From positions 194,851,201-194,915,200 of the forward strand of contig NC_057794.1 in NCBI RefSeq assembly GCF_018294505.1: a stretch of DNA of 64,000 nucleotides, given 5' to 3'. The notes below the pieces were generated by a model. That model did not search any database. It was given only the letters and a program-made list of their open reading frames with translations, and was not told the origin of the DNA. The translations under genes were made by a program, and so were the position numbers. This document shows, one piece after another, positions 44,988 through 57,234 of this stretch. Source of the DNA: Triticum aestivum. Taxonomy: Eukaryota > Streptophyta > Magnoliopsida > Poales > Poaceae. Positions within the stretch are counted from its first letter, which is position 1. Each line of letters starts with the position of its first letter.

Positions 44988-47900
44988 AGTCAATAATCTA
45001 GTTCACATCGATATGTGATTAACACTCAAGGTCACATCCCTATGTGACTAACACCCAAAGAGTTTACTAGAGTCAATAATCTAGTTCACATTTACCATGT
45101 TATTAACACTCGATGAGTTCTGGGTTTGATCATGTTATGCTTGTGAGAGAGGTTATAGTCAACGGGTCTGAACCTTTCAGATCCGTGTGTGCTTTACAAA
45201 TCTCTATGTCATCTCCTAGATGCAGCTACCACGCTCTATTTGGAGCTATTCCAAATAACTGTTCTACTATATGAATCCAGTTTACTACTCAGAATAATCT
45301 GGATTAGTGTCAAAGCTTGCATCGGCGTAACCCTTTATGACGAACTCTTTTACCACCTCCATAATCGAGAAAATTCCTTAGTCCACTAGTTACTAAGGAT
45401 AACTTTGACCGCTGTCCTGTGATCCATTCTTGGATCACTCTTGTACCCCTTGACTGACTCATGGCAAGGCACACTTCAGGTGCGGTTCATAACATAGCAT
45501 ACTGTAGAGCCTATGTCTTAAGCCTAGGGGACGACCTTCGTCCTTTCTCTCTATTCTGCCGTGGTCGAGCTTTAAGTCTTAACTTCATACCTTACAACTC
45601 GGGCAAGAACTCCTTCTTTGACTGATCCATCTTGAACACCTTCAAGATCATGTCAAGGTATGTGCTCATTTGAAAGTACCATTAAGCGTTTTGATCTATC
45701 CTTATAGATCTTGATGCTCAATGTTCAAGTAGCTTAATCCAGGCTTTCCATTGAAAAACACTTTCCAAATAACCCTATATGCTTTCCAGAAATTCTACAT
45801 CATTTCTGATCAACAATATGTCAACATATATTTATCAGAAATTCTATAGTGCTCCCACTCACTTCTTTGGAAATACAAGTTTCTCATAAACTTTGTATAA
45901 ACCCAAAATCTTTGATCATCTCATCAAAGCGTACATTCCAACTCCGAGATGCTTACTCCAGTCCTTAGAAGGATTGCTAGAGCTTTGCATACTTATTAGC
46001 ATCTTTCAGGATTGACAAAACCTTCTGGTTGTATCACATACAACTTTTCCTCAAAAATCGTCGAGGAAATAATGGTTTTTGGCATCCTATCTGCAAGATT
46101 TCATAAACAATGCAGTAATCGCTAATATAATTCCAACAGACTCTTAGCATCGCTATGAGTGAGAAAGTCTCATCATAGTCAACTCCTTGAACTTGTTGGA
46201 AAACATCTTAACGACAAGTCGAGCTTTCTTAATGGTGACATTTACCATCATTGTCCGTCTTCCTTTTAAAATCCATCTGTACTCAATAGCCTTACGACCA
46301 TCGAGCCGTTCTCCCAAAGTCTACACTTTGTTTTCATACATGGATCCTCTCTCGGATTTTATGGCCTCCAGCCATTTATCGAAATCCGGGCCCACCATCG
46401 CTTCTCCATAGCTCGTAGGTTCATTGCTGTCTAGCAACATGACTTCCAAGACAGGATTACGTACCACTCTGAAGTAGTACGCATCCTTGTCATCCCACGA
46501 GGTTTGGTAGTGACTTGATCTGAAGTTTCATGATCACTATCATAAGCTTCCACTTCAATTGGTGTAGGTGCCACAGGAACAACTTCCTGTGCCCTGCCAC
46601 ACACTAGTTGAAGAGACGGTTCAATAACCTCATCAAGTCTCCACCATCCTCCCACTCAATTCTTTCGAGAGAAACTTTTCCTCGAGAAAGGACCCGATTC
46701 TAGAAACAATCCCTTGTTGCTTTCGGATCTGAGACAGGAGGTATACCCAACTGTTTTGGGTGTCCTATGAAGATGCATTTATCCTCTTTGGGTTCGAGCT
46801 TATCAGCCTGAAACTTTTTCACATATGTGTCGCAGCCCCAAACTTTTAAGAAATGACAGCTTAGGTTTCTCTAAACCATAGTTCATACGGTGTCATCTCA
46901 TCGGAATTACGTGGTTCCCTATTTAAAGTGAATGTTGTTGTCTTTAATGCCTAACCCATAAACTATCGTGGTAATTCGATAAGAGACATCATGGTATGCA
47001 TCATATCCAATAGGGTGCAGTTATGATGTTCGGACACACCATCACACTATGGTGTTCCAGGCTGTATTAGTTGTGAAACAATTTCCACAATGTCTTAATT
47101 TTGTGCCAAACTCGTAATTCAGCTATTCATCTCTATGATCATATCATAGATCTTTTATCCTCTTGTCATGATGATCTTTCAACTTCACCCTGAAATTACT
47201 TGAACCTTACAATAATTCAGACTCGTGATTCATCGAGTAAATATACTCAACATCTACTCAAATCATCTGTGAAGTAAGAACATAACGACATCCACTACAT
47301 GCCTCAGCACTCATTGGATTGCACGCATCAAAATGTATTACTTCCAACAAGTTGCTCTCTAGTTCCATTTCACTGAAAACGAGGCTTTCAGTCATCTTGC
47401 CCATGTGGTATGATTTGCATGTCTCAAGTGATTCAAAATCAAGTGAGTCCAAACGGTCCATTTGCATGGAGTTTCTTCATGCATATCTACCAACAAACAT
47501 GGTTCGCTTGTCTCAGTCCTTTCAAAACAAGTGAGTCCAAAGATCGATCAACATGGAGCTTCTTCATGCGTTTTACGCCGATATGACTTAAGGGGCAGTG
47601 CCACAAGTAGGTGGTACTATCATTACTATCCTATATCTTTTGGCATGAACATGTGTATCACTACGATTGAGATTCAATAAACCATTCAATTCAGGTGTAA
47701 GACCATTGAAGGTATTATTCAAATAAACAGAGTAACCATTATTCTCCTTAAATGAATAACCGTATTGCGATAGACACAATCCTATCATGTCTATGCTCAA
47801 CACAAACACCAAATAACAATTATTTAGGTTTTAATACCAATCTCGATGGTAGAGGGAGCGTGCGATGCTTGATCATATCAACCCTGGAAACACTTCCAAC

Positions 47901-48950
47901 ACATATCGTCAGCTCACCTTTAGCTAGTCTCCGTTTATTCCGTAGCCTTTTGTTTCGAGTTACTAACACTTAGCAACCGAACCGGTATCTAATACCCTGG
48001 TGCTACTAGGAGTACTAGTAAAGTACACATTAACACAATGTATATCCAATATACTTCTATCGACTTTGCCAGCCTTCTCATCTACCAAGTATCTAGGGTA
48101 ATTCTGCTCCAGTGGTTGTTCCTCTTTTTACAGAAGCACTTAGTCTCGGGCTTGGGTTCAACATTGGGTTTCTTCACTAGAGCAGCAGCTGAATTGCCAT
48201 TTCATGAAGTATCCCTTTGTTCCCTTGCCCTTCTTGAAACTAGTGGTTTCACCAACCATCAACAATTGATGCTCCTTCTTGATTTCTACTTTCGCGGTGT
48301 TAAACATCGCGAATATCTCAAGGATCATCATATATGTCCCCGATACATTATAGTTCATCACGAAGCTCTAGCAGCTTGGTGGTAATGACTTTGGAGAAAC
48401 ATCACTATCTCATTTGGAAGATCAACTCCCACTCGATTCAAATGATTGTTGTACTCAGACAATCTGAGCACAAGCTCAACAATTGAGCTTTTCTCCTTAG
48501 TTTGTAGGCTAAGAAAATCGTCGGAGGTCTTATACCTCTTGACGTGGGCACGAGCCTGAATCCCAATTTCAGCCCTCGAAACATCTCATATGTTTCGCGA
48601 CGTTTCAAAACGTCTTCGGTGCCTCAACTCTAAACCGTTTAGCTGAACTATCACGTAGTTATCAAAATGTGTATGTCAGATGTTCGCAACATCCACAAAC
48701 AACGTTCGAGGTTCAGCACACTGAGCGGTGCATTAAGGACATAAGCTTTCTATGAAGCAATGAGGACAATCCTCAGTTTACGGACCTAGTCCGCATAATT
48801 GCTACTATCAGCTTTCAACTAAATTTTCTCTAGGAACATATCTAAACAGTAGAACTGAAGCGCGAGCTATGACATAATTTGCGAAGACCTTTTGACTATG
48901 TTCAGGATAATTAAGTTCATCTTATGAACTCCCACTCAGATAGACATCCC
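44988..48950 (-). pseudogene. gag-pol: Angela gag-pol remnants
   Basis: No long frame, but recognisable pieces in the right order on the minus strand: gag C-terminus at 48361-48158 (EIKKEHQLLMVG, TSFKKGKG), the pre-integrase zone at 47467-47258 (LDSLDFESLETCKSYHMGKM), the acidic linker at 46655-46431 (PTPIEVEAYDSDHETSDQV), and the start of reverse transcriptase at 46411-46187 (PDFDKWLEAIKSE). The RT/RNase H region left of that is more decayed. Stops and frameshifts are spread throughout, so the element has been inactive since or shortly after insertion, or was copied by another element's enzymes. Confidence 0.75.
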
Positions 48951-50139
48951 TCTAGTCATCTAAGTGATTACATGATCCGAGTCAACTAGGCCGTGTCCGA
49001 TCATCACGTGAGACGGACTAGTCATCATCGGTGAACATCTTCATGTTGATCGTATCTACCATATGACTCATGCTCGACCTTTCGGTCTTCTGTGTTTCGA
49101 GGCCATGTCTGTACACATGCTAGGCTTGTCAAGTCAACCTAAGTGTTTCGCGTGTGTAAATCTGTCTTACACCCGTTCTATGTGAACGTTAGAATCTATC
49201 ACACCCGATCATCACGTGGTGCTTCGAAACAACGAACTGTCGCAATGGTGCACAGTTAGGGGGAACACTTTCTTGAAATTATTATGAGGGATCATCTTAT
49301 TTACTACCGTCGTTCTAAGCAAACAAGATGCAAAAACATGATAAACATCACATGCAATCAAATAGTGACATGATATGGCCATCATCATTTTGCTCCTCTT
49401 GATCTCCATCTTCGGGGCTCCATGATCATCATCGTCACCGGGATGACACCATGATCTCCATCATCATGATCTCTATCATCGTGTCTTCATGAAGTTGTCT
49501 CGTCAACTATTACTTCTAATACTATAGCTAACGGTTAGCAATAAAGTAAAGTAATTACATGACATTTATGTTGACACGCAGGTCATAAATAAATTAAGAC
49601 AACACCTATGGCTCCTGCCGGTTGTCATACTCATCGACATGCAAGTCGTGATTCCTATTACAAGAACATGATCAATCTCATACATCACATATATCATTCA
49701 TCACATCCTTTTGGCCATATCACATCACATAGCATACCCTGCAAAAACAAGTTAGACGTCCTCTAATTGTTGTTTGCATGTTTTACGTGGCTGCTATGGG
49801 TTTCTAGCAAGAACGTTTCTTACCTACGCAAAAACCACAACGTGATATGCCAATGTCTATTTACCCTTCATAAGGACCCTTTTCATCGAATCCGATCCGA
49901 CTAAAGTGGGAGAGACAGACACCCGCTAGCCACCTTATGCAACTAGTGCATGTCAGTCGGTGGAACCAGTCTCACGTAAGAGTGCGTGTAAGGTCGGTCC
50001 GGGCCGCTTCATCCCACGATGCCGCCGAATCAAGATAAGACTAGTAACGGCAAGCATATTGAACAAAATCAACGCCCACAACAACTTTGTGTTCTACTCG
50101 TGCATAGAAACTACGCATAGACCTAGCTCATGATGCCAC
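48951..50139 (-). other. Angela leader with primer-binding site
   Basis: About 1.2 kb untranslated leader, long as usual in Angela/BARE elements. The PBS on the minus strand reads TGGCATCATGAGC just inside the LTR (about 50138-50126), a degenerate initiator tRNA-Met complement. It holds a Thr/Met-like GATGATCATGATCATC-rich stretch near 49380-49490 without coding meaning. Confidence 0.55.
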
Positions 50140-51863
50140 TGTTGGGGAACGTAGCATAAATTCAAAATTTTCCTACGTGTCACCAAGATCTATCTATGGA
50201 GTCATCTAGCAACGAGGGAGGAGTGGATCTACATACCCTTGTAGATCGCGCACGGAAGTGTTCAAGAGAACGGGGTTGAAGGAGTCGTACTCGTCGTGAT
50301 CCAAATCACCGATGATCCTAGCGCCGAACGGACGGCACCTCCGTGTTCAACACACGTACGGAGCATCGACATCTCCTCCTTCTTGATCCAGCAAGGGGGA
50401 AGGAGAGGTTGATGGAGATCCAACAGCACGACGGCGTGGTGGTGGAAGTAGCGGGATTCCAACAGGGCTTCGCCAAGCGCTGTGGGAAGAGGGAGATGTG
50501 TCATGGGAGGGAGAGGGAGGCGCCAGGGCTTAGGTATGGTTGTCCTCCCTTCCCCCCACTATATATAGGGCCAAGGGAGAGGGGGAGGGCGCAGCCTTGC
50601 CTCTTCCTCCAAGGAAGGGTGCGGCCAAGGGGGGGAGGAGTCCATCCTCCCCAAGGCACCTCGGAGGTGCCTTCCCCCTTTAGGACTCTCCCTTTTTCCT
50701 CTACTCTTGGCGCATGGGCCTCTTGGGGCTGGTGCCCTTGGCCCATATAGGCCAAGGCGCACCCCCTACAGCCCATGTGGCCCCTCGGGGCAGGTGGCCC
50801 CACCCGGTGGACCCTCGGGACCCTTCCGGTGGTCCCGGTACAATACCGGTGACCCCGAAACTTGTCCCGATGGCCGAAATAGCACTTCCTATATATAATT
50901 CTTTACCTCCGGACCATTCCAGAACTCCTCGTGACGTCTGGGATCTCATCCGGGACTCCGAACAACTTTCGGGTTACCGCAAACTCTCTATAACCCTAGC
51001 GTCACCGGACCTTAAGTGTGTAGACCCTACGGGTTCGGGAGACATGCAGACATGACCGAGACGTTCTCCAGTCAATAACCAACAGCGGGATCTGGATACC
51101 CATGTTGGCTCCAACATGTTCCACGATGATCTCATCGGATGAACCACGATGTCAAGGACTTAATCAATCCCGTATGCAATTCCCTTTGTCTATCGGTATG
51201 ATACTTGCCCGAGATTCAATCATCGGTAACCCGATACCTTGTTCAATCTCGTTACCGTCAAGTCTCTTTACTCGTTTTGTAACACATCATCCCGGGATCA
51301 ACTCCTTGATCACATTGTGCACATTATGATGATGTCCTACCGAGTGGGCCCAGAGATACCTCTCCGTTTACACGGAGTGACAAATCCCAGTCTCAATTCG
51401 TGCCAACCCAACAGACACTTTCGAAGATACCCGTAGTGTACCTTTATAGCCACCCAGTTACGTTGTGACGTTTGGCACACCCAAAGCACTCTTACGGTAT
51501 CCGGGAGTTGCACAATCTCATGGTCTAAGGAAATGATACTTGACATTAGAAAAGCTTTAGCATACGAACTACACGATCTAGTGCTATGCTTAGGATTGGG
51601 TCTTGTCCATCACATCATTCTCCTAATGATGTGATCCCGTTATCAATGACATCCAATGTCCATGGTCAGGAAACCGTGACCATCTATTGATCAACGAGCT
51701 AGTCAACTAGAGGCTTACTAGGGACATGATGTTGTCTATGTATCCACACATGTATCTGAGTTTCCTATCAATACAATTCTAGCATGGATAATAAACGATT
51801 ATCACGAACAAGGAAATATAATAATAATCAATTTATTATTGCCTCTAGGGCATATTTCCAACA
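50140..51863 (-). repeat. 5' LTR of Angela element
   Basis: 1724 bp, partner of 43240-44969. Confidence 0.9.
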
Positions 51864-51868
51864 CTATC

Positions 51869-52306
51869 TCCATTGGCCGGACTGTTAGACTATGAAGATA
51901 CAAGATTGAAGACTTCGTCTCGGGTCCGGATGGGACTCTACTTGGCGTGGAAGGCAAGCTAGGCAATACGTATATGGATATCTCCTCCTTCGTAACCAAC
52001 CTTGTGTAACACTAACCCTCTTTGGTGTCTATATAAACCGAAGGGTTTTAGTCCGTAGGACAACAATCACAACATACAATCATACCGTAGGCTAGCTTCT
52101 AGGGTTTAGCCTCTCTGATCTCATGGTAGATCTACTCTTGTAACACCCATATCTTCAATATTAATCAAGCAGGACGTAGGGTTTTACCTCCATCAAGAGG
52201 GCCCAAACCTGGGTAAAACTTCGTTTCCCTTGCCTCCTGTTACCATCCAGCCTAGACGCACAATTCGGAACCCCCTACCCGAGATCCGCCGGTTTTGACA
52301 CCGACA
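51869..52306 (+). repeat. Tat 3' LTR, arm 2
   Basis: 438 bp completing the 482-bp LTR; ends TTTTGACACCGACA followed by the right TSD AGAGC. Confidence 0.85.
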
Positions 52307-52311
52307 AGAGC

Positions 52312-52670
52312 CAATCAACATTTTCATCGTGGTCTTCTCCTCTCGACCCCAAAGAAAAGAAACAAAACTATTTACACGGGAAAGCTCCCAACAAGCAGAA
52401 GAAGAACGAGAAATCTTTTTGGGTTTTCTTTTTAATTACTATATTATAGGGATGAAAAGTAAACTAGCTAAAAGCTTCAACTATTTTTTTGGTTTTTCTT
52501 AAGGTTTTTCAAACACAGAAAAACAAAGCTTAAAAAGAAAATAGATTAACATGGATGATACAATGAAAAAGTATGAGCACCGAGAACTGGCATGAGTGTG
52601 TGAACATAAATGTAATGTCGGTGAGAAATAAGTGCTCCCCCAAGCATAGGTTTTGGCCTAAGTTGGTCTA
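52312..52670 (-). other. 3' untranslated region after second ORF (Sabrina-like)
   Basis: AT-rich, A-rich on the plus strand; no coding sequence. It continues at 35001 on the other side of the Tat insertion. Confidence 0.55.
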
Positions 52671-53664
52671 CGCCCAAGGATCAAAGTTGTAGCTGGGGGC
52701 GTACTGAGGAGGGTCTTCGGGGTGCCACTCATTGGGAATCTCCTCCGGATCCCACTGATAAACAAACTGACAGTGAGGATCAGCTAGTGGCTCCAGCTCT
52801 GGAGATGATGTCAGGGTCTGGTATGCCTGAATGGTCTAGGGCAGAATAAGGAACGTGCCTGAAAATATGTCAAACAAAGAGGGAGCAGGCAAGGTAATAG
52901 TCTCAACGTGTTTCTTTATCAAATATTAGTCTATAGTTAAGCATCTTCTTCTTATTCTTAACAATAAAATCATGTGCTACCATGCTCTTATAATCTAGCA
53001 AAATATGAGGCAACAGATTTTCGTCTTTCTCATAATTCCTAATAGGTATGTTAAAGTGTGCAGCAAGGCGCAAGTCGAAGATGCCTCCAAAGATGGGAAC
53101 CTTTGTACGGTTCAGATTTAACCGTTTAGCAACAATAGCGCCTAGACTAAAAGTGGTATCACGAAATAAAGCATGGCATAAAATAACAATATCAGGGGCA
53201 CTAAGATTTCCGCAGTTCCCGCGACCAATTAAGCATCTACTAGCAAATATTGCAAAGTAACGTAGAACAAGAAAATGTATGCTAGTGATTCTTGCATCGG
53301 AAACTTTCCTCGTTTCCCCTACAACAATTGTATCAATAAATCCTTCCACATCATTACGATGTGGTTCCTCTATGCTGCCCTCAAAGGGTGATCTCGTAGC
53401 ATGGAAATAAAAAATTTGCACAAAAATATTGGTGAGTAAGAGATATTGTTCGCGCTGGTCGTGGAGGAAGTCGATGAGGCCTGCATTCTCAGCCAAATAA
53501 TTAAAATCTTCATGAATCCCGACTTCTCTCAAGAACTCATAATAAGGCCATTCACACGGCCGAACCTCCGCAGCACGAGGGAGATTATACTTGGGCTTCT
53601 TATTCTCTTCACTTTGCTTATCCTTCGAGCTTAGCCTCGATGCGCCCCTCAAAAATCTCTTCAT
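52671..53664 (-). pseudogene. Second ORF of Sabrina-like element (env-like position), broken at the 3' part
   Basis: Start MKRFLRGASRLSSKDKQS at 53664; 253 residues stay open to 52903, then a frameshift and a TAG near 52837. The same coding text continues to a TAG at about 52671 (ending YNFDPWA), so the original protein had about 330 residues. The N-terminus is basic. The middle (YYEFLREVGIHEDFNYLAEN; DAPDIVILCHALF-like) resembles the ORF found downstream of, or replacing, pol in Athila-type elements. No membrane segment or signal peptide stands out, so calling it envelope is not justified. It lies in the gag orientation and is preceded by a hairpin-bearing leader. Confidence 0.6.
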
Positions 53665-54441
53665 CTTTTTCTGAAAATTTTAGTAACTTCAAATTAAAGT
53701 AAACCAAACTCAACAAAATTGATAGAAACTACTCGTACAAGTGCCTAGTGTCCATATCATGCATTAAAACTACTTTTGACCACATAAATTTGACATGCAA
53801 GCTCAACAATAGGGTCACCTAAGCAGCAAAAATTTGCAATAACTAAAGCACTAGAGCAAAAACTAATTGGACCATTGGAGGAGTCACATACTGAAGAACA
53901 ATCGCCCAAAGCAGTTTTGCGAATGGAGATTTGAGCAAGGAGATCGAAAATGGCAGCAAGATGAGCAAGAACTTGGGTTTGAGCTAGTGGATGATTTTTT
54001 CTGGAGCAAGACGAAGTGTGTGGGTGAAAGAATAAGTGGAGGAGACCCACGTGGGGTCCATGAGGCAGGGGGCGCGCCTAGGGGGGTGGGCACGCCCTCC
54101 ACCCTCATGGGCACATGGTGGGTCCCCCTGGTGTGTTTTGAGTGCCAATAATTCTTAAATATTCTGAAAAAAATCATATTTCATTTTCAGGGCATTTGGA
54201 GAAGTTTTATTTTTGAGGTATTTTTTATTGCAAGGATAATTCAGAAAACAGACAAAAAATACTATTTTTGCTTTATTTAATATAAATAACAGAAAGTAAA
54301 AGGAGGGTACAGAAGGTTGTGCTTTCTAACTTCATCCATCTCATGCTCATCAAAAGGAATCCACTAACAAGGTTGATCAACTCTTGTTAACAAACTCATT
54401 TCGAATAACATGAAACCGGAGAAATTTCGAATAACACTAGG
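53665..54441 (-). other. Leader before second ORF, with U3-like hairpin
   Basis: About 770 bp without ORFs between the protease remnant and the second ORF. It contains a GC-rich inverted repeat (54058-54110) of the same sequence type as the LTR hairpins, then a CT/AC-rich leader on the minus strand (CCACTTATTCTTTCACCCACACAC). No clear TATA box. Confidence 0.5.
54058..54110. repeat. GC-rich hairpin before second ORF (hairpin 4)
   Basis: Left arm CCATGAGGCAGGGGGCGCGCC starts at 54058 (21 bases) and right arm GGCACGCCCTCCACCCTCATGG ends at 54110; they pair imperfectly. The sequence is close to hairpins 3 and 5 although this is not an LTR. Confidence 0.7.
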
Positions 54442-57057
54442 TTACCTCAACGGGGATATGCACATCCCCAAAAATAAGAATATCATATTTCTTCTTGACA
54501 GTAGGAAGAGGAAATTCAAAACCTCCAATAGTAACCATTGAAAATTTCCAATAGAATTGATACTGTGGACTTGATGTTGTTTCCTCGGAAAGTGTACCAT
54601 ATGCTCATTACCATTAATAAGAATACATTGCCTGTGTTGCAATCAGTAACAGCCCCTATAGTGTTCAAAAAGGGTCTACCAAGGATAATCGACATACTAT
54701 CGTCCTCGGGAATATCAAGAATAACAAAGTCCGTTAAAAGAGTAATGTTTGCAACCACAACAGGCACATCCTCACAAATACTGACAGGTATAGCAGTTCA
54801 TTTATCAGCCATTTGCAAAGATATTTCAGTAGGTGTCCACTTATTCAAATTGAGTCTACGATATAAAGAGAGTGGTAACACTAACACCAGCTCCAAGATC
54901 ACAAAAAGCAGTTTTAACATAGTTTCTTTTAATGGAGCATGGTATAGTTGGTACTCCGGGATCTCCTAGTTTCTTTGGTATTCCACCCTTAAAAGTATAA
55001 TTAGCAAGCATGGTGGAAATTTCAGCTTCCGGTATCTTTCTTTTATTAGTAACAATATCCTTCATGTACTTAGCATAAGGGTTCATTTTAAGCATATCAG
55101 TCAAACGTATACGCAAAAAGATAGGTCTAATCATTTCAGCAAAGCACTCAAAATCCTTCTTCATGGATGATTTAGGAGGAAAGGCATGGGTTTCTGAACC
55201 CATGGTTCTCTTTCTTTAGCGTGCTTCCTAGCAACAAAGTCTCTCTAATCATAACGTTGATTCTCTGATTGTGGGTTATCAAGATCAATAGCAGGTTCAA
55301 TCTCTACATCCTTGTCATTGCTAGGTTGAGCATCAACATGAACATCATCATTAACATTATCACTAGGTTCATGCTCATTACCAGATTGTGTTTTAGCATC
55401 AGAAATAGAAATCTCACTCGGATTCTTAGGTGTGTCAACAACAGGTTCACTAGAAGCATGCAAAGTCCTATCATTTTTCTTTTTCTTCCTTTTAGAAGGA
55501 CTAGGTGCATTAACATTCATTCTCTGACAATCTTGCTCAATTCTCTTAGGATGGCACTCAGGATACAAAGGTTCCTGAGTCATTTTACCCCCTCTAGTCA
55601 TATCTCTAACAGCTTTATCATTTTTATTATTATTTAATTCATTGAGAAAATCATTCTGAGCCTTAAGTACTTGTTCTACTTGAGTGGTAACCATAGAAGC
55701 ATGTTTACTAATAAGTTTAAGTTCACCTTTTAACTCTAGACATATAATCACTCAAGAGTTTAAGCATATCGGCGTTGTGTTTCAATTGTCTACCAACATA
55801 AGGATTGAAGTTTTCTTGTTTAACAATAAAATTATCAAACTCATCTAAGCATTGGCTAGCAGACTTATAACGAGGAATATCACCTTCATCAAATCTATAG
55901 AGAAAATTTACATTTACTACCTATATCGGGTTAACAAGACCATGTATTTCCTCAATAGGTGGTAAATTCTTAACATCTTCAGCTTTAATAGCCTTTTCTT
56001 TCATAAATTTCTTCGCCTCTTGCATATCTTCAGGACTGAGAAATAGAATACCCCTTTTCTTCAGAGTTGGCTTAGGAGTTGGTTCAGGAAGTGTCCAATC
56101 ATTTTCATTTTTACTCAACATATTATTCAATAGCAATTCAGCTTGATCAATAGTTCTTTCCCTGAAAATACAACCAGCACAACTATGCAAGTAATCTTTG
56201 GAAGCCTCGGTTAGTCCATTATAAAAGATATCAAGTATTTCATTTTTCTTGAGAGGATGATCAGGCAAAGCATTCAGTAATCGAAGAGGCCTCCCCCAAG
56301 CTTGTGGGAGACTCTCTTCTTCAATTTGCACAAAATTATATATTTCCCTTAAAGCAGCTTGTTTCTTATGAGCGGGGAAATATTTAGCAGAAAAGTAATA
56401 AATCATATCCTGCGGACTACGCACAACCAGGATCAAGAGAATTAAACCATGTTTTAGCATCACCCTTTAATGAGAACGGAAACAACTTAAGGATAAAGTA
56501 ATAGTGAGTTTTCTCATCATGAGTGAATAGGGTGGCTATATCATTTAATTTAGTAAGATGTGCCACAACAGTTTTAGATTCATAGCCATAAAAAGGATCA
56601 GATTCAACCAAAGTAATTAACTTAGGATCAACAGAGAAATCATAATCCTTATCAGTAATAAAGATAGGTGAAGTAGCAAAAGCAGGGCCATATTTCATTC
56701 TAGCATTCAAAGACTTTTCTTTAAGCTTAACTAATAATTTCTTAAGATCAGATCTATCATTGCAACCTAAGAAGTCTCTAGAAGTTTCTTCATCCATAAC
56801 ATAACCCTCAGGCACAACAGGCAATTCATATCTAGGGGAGAATCTTCATAATCACTTTCATCAATATTATCAGTTTCAATAATTTCATTCTCTCTAACCC
56901 TAGCAAGTTGTTCATCAAGAAATTCACCTAGTGGCACAGTATTATCAAGCATAGGAGTAGTTTCATCATAAGTATCATGCAAAGCAGAAGTGGCAACATC
57001 AATAACATGTGAAATATCAGAATGAATAGAAGGTGTAGGTGTCGCAAGTTTACTCAA
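54442..57057 (-). pseudogene. gag: Gag and protease-like frames of Sabrina-like element
   Basis: Read from 57057 leftwards. An acidic N-terminus (MSKLATPTPSIHSD) shifts frame near 56840 into PVVPEGYVMDEETSRDF and the capsid core (FPFSLKGDAKTWFNSL; then, after another shift near 56430, DMIYYFSAKYFPAHK, WGRPLRLLNALPDH, DIFYNGLTEASKDYL), typical of Athila-lineage gag. TAG near 55921. Then a Lys/Asn-rich linker (55751-55245). Then a retropepsin-like zone with FCDLGAGVSV near 54895 and SMSIILGRPFL near 54680, in two frames. At least five frame breaks. Reverse transcriptase does not follow. The encoded part would be capsid and protease. Confidence 0.75.
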
Positions 57058-57234
57058 AATAGAAGGTGAATCAAGTGTGGACCTAGATGGTAGTTACTTA
57101 CCTCTCCTCGTAGTTGATGGAAAAATCTTGGTTCTTTGATCTTTAAATTTCTTCATAGTGATCAGCAGATATAAATCCCAAGTGACTCAAAGAATATAAA
57201 TATGCTCCCTGACAACGGTGTTAGAAAACAGTCT
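57058..57234 (-). other. Leader and primer-binding region of Sabrina-like element
   Basis: Short leader between the 5' LTR (from 57235) and the gag frame. The minus strand after the LTR reads AGACTGTTTTCTAACACC; a clear tRNA match is not evident in this damaged copy. Confidence 0.45.

Larger units (their letters stand above)
43240..51863 (-). mobile_element. Angela-type Copia retrotransposon, degenerate coding region
   Basis: Perfect TSD CTATC (43235-43239 and 51864-51868). On the minus strand the LTR starts TGTTGGAAATATGCCC, the hallmark of Angela/BARE-type Triticeae elements, and ends GTTCCCCAACA. LTRs of 1730 (43240-44969) and 1724 bp (50140-51863); about 25 differences in the first 870 bp. 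The order gag, protease, integrase, RT from right to left is recognisable but full of stops. Confidence 0.9.
35002..52306 (+). mobile_element. Tat-lineage Gypsy element without pol, with antisense gene; interrupted by Angela
   Basis: TSD AGAGC on both sides (34997-35001 and 52307-52311). LTRs are 482 bp each once the Angela insertion is removed (35002-35483; 43196-43239 plus 51869-52306), starting TGAGGGAGTCCTGG and ending TTTTGACACCGACA. Inside: gag-protease (35531-38538, broken), about 1.2 kb without coding content, an antisense intron-bearing gene (42658-39748), then the 3' LTR. RT, RNase H and integrase are absent. Own length is about 8.7 kb. The LTRs differ at about 18 positions. A sense gag with an antisense ORF before the 3' LTR is known from Tat/Retand-type plant elements. 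Confidence 0.8.

Noticed and set aside
43196..52306. Treating 43196-43239 and 51869-52306 as two separate LTR fragments
   Set aside because: They join exactly at the CTATC duplication of Angela into one 482-bp LTR equal in length to 35002-35483.
52903..53664. Calling the second ORF a retroviral envelope gene
   Set aside because: No signal peptide, transmembrane segment or cleavage motif is visible; only its position fits.
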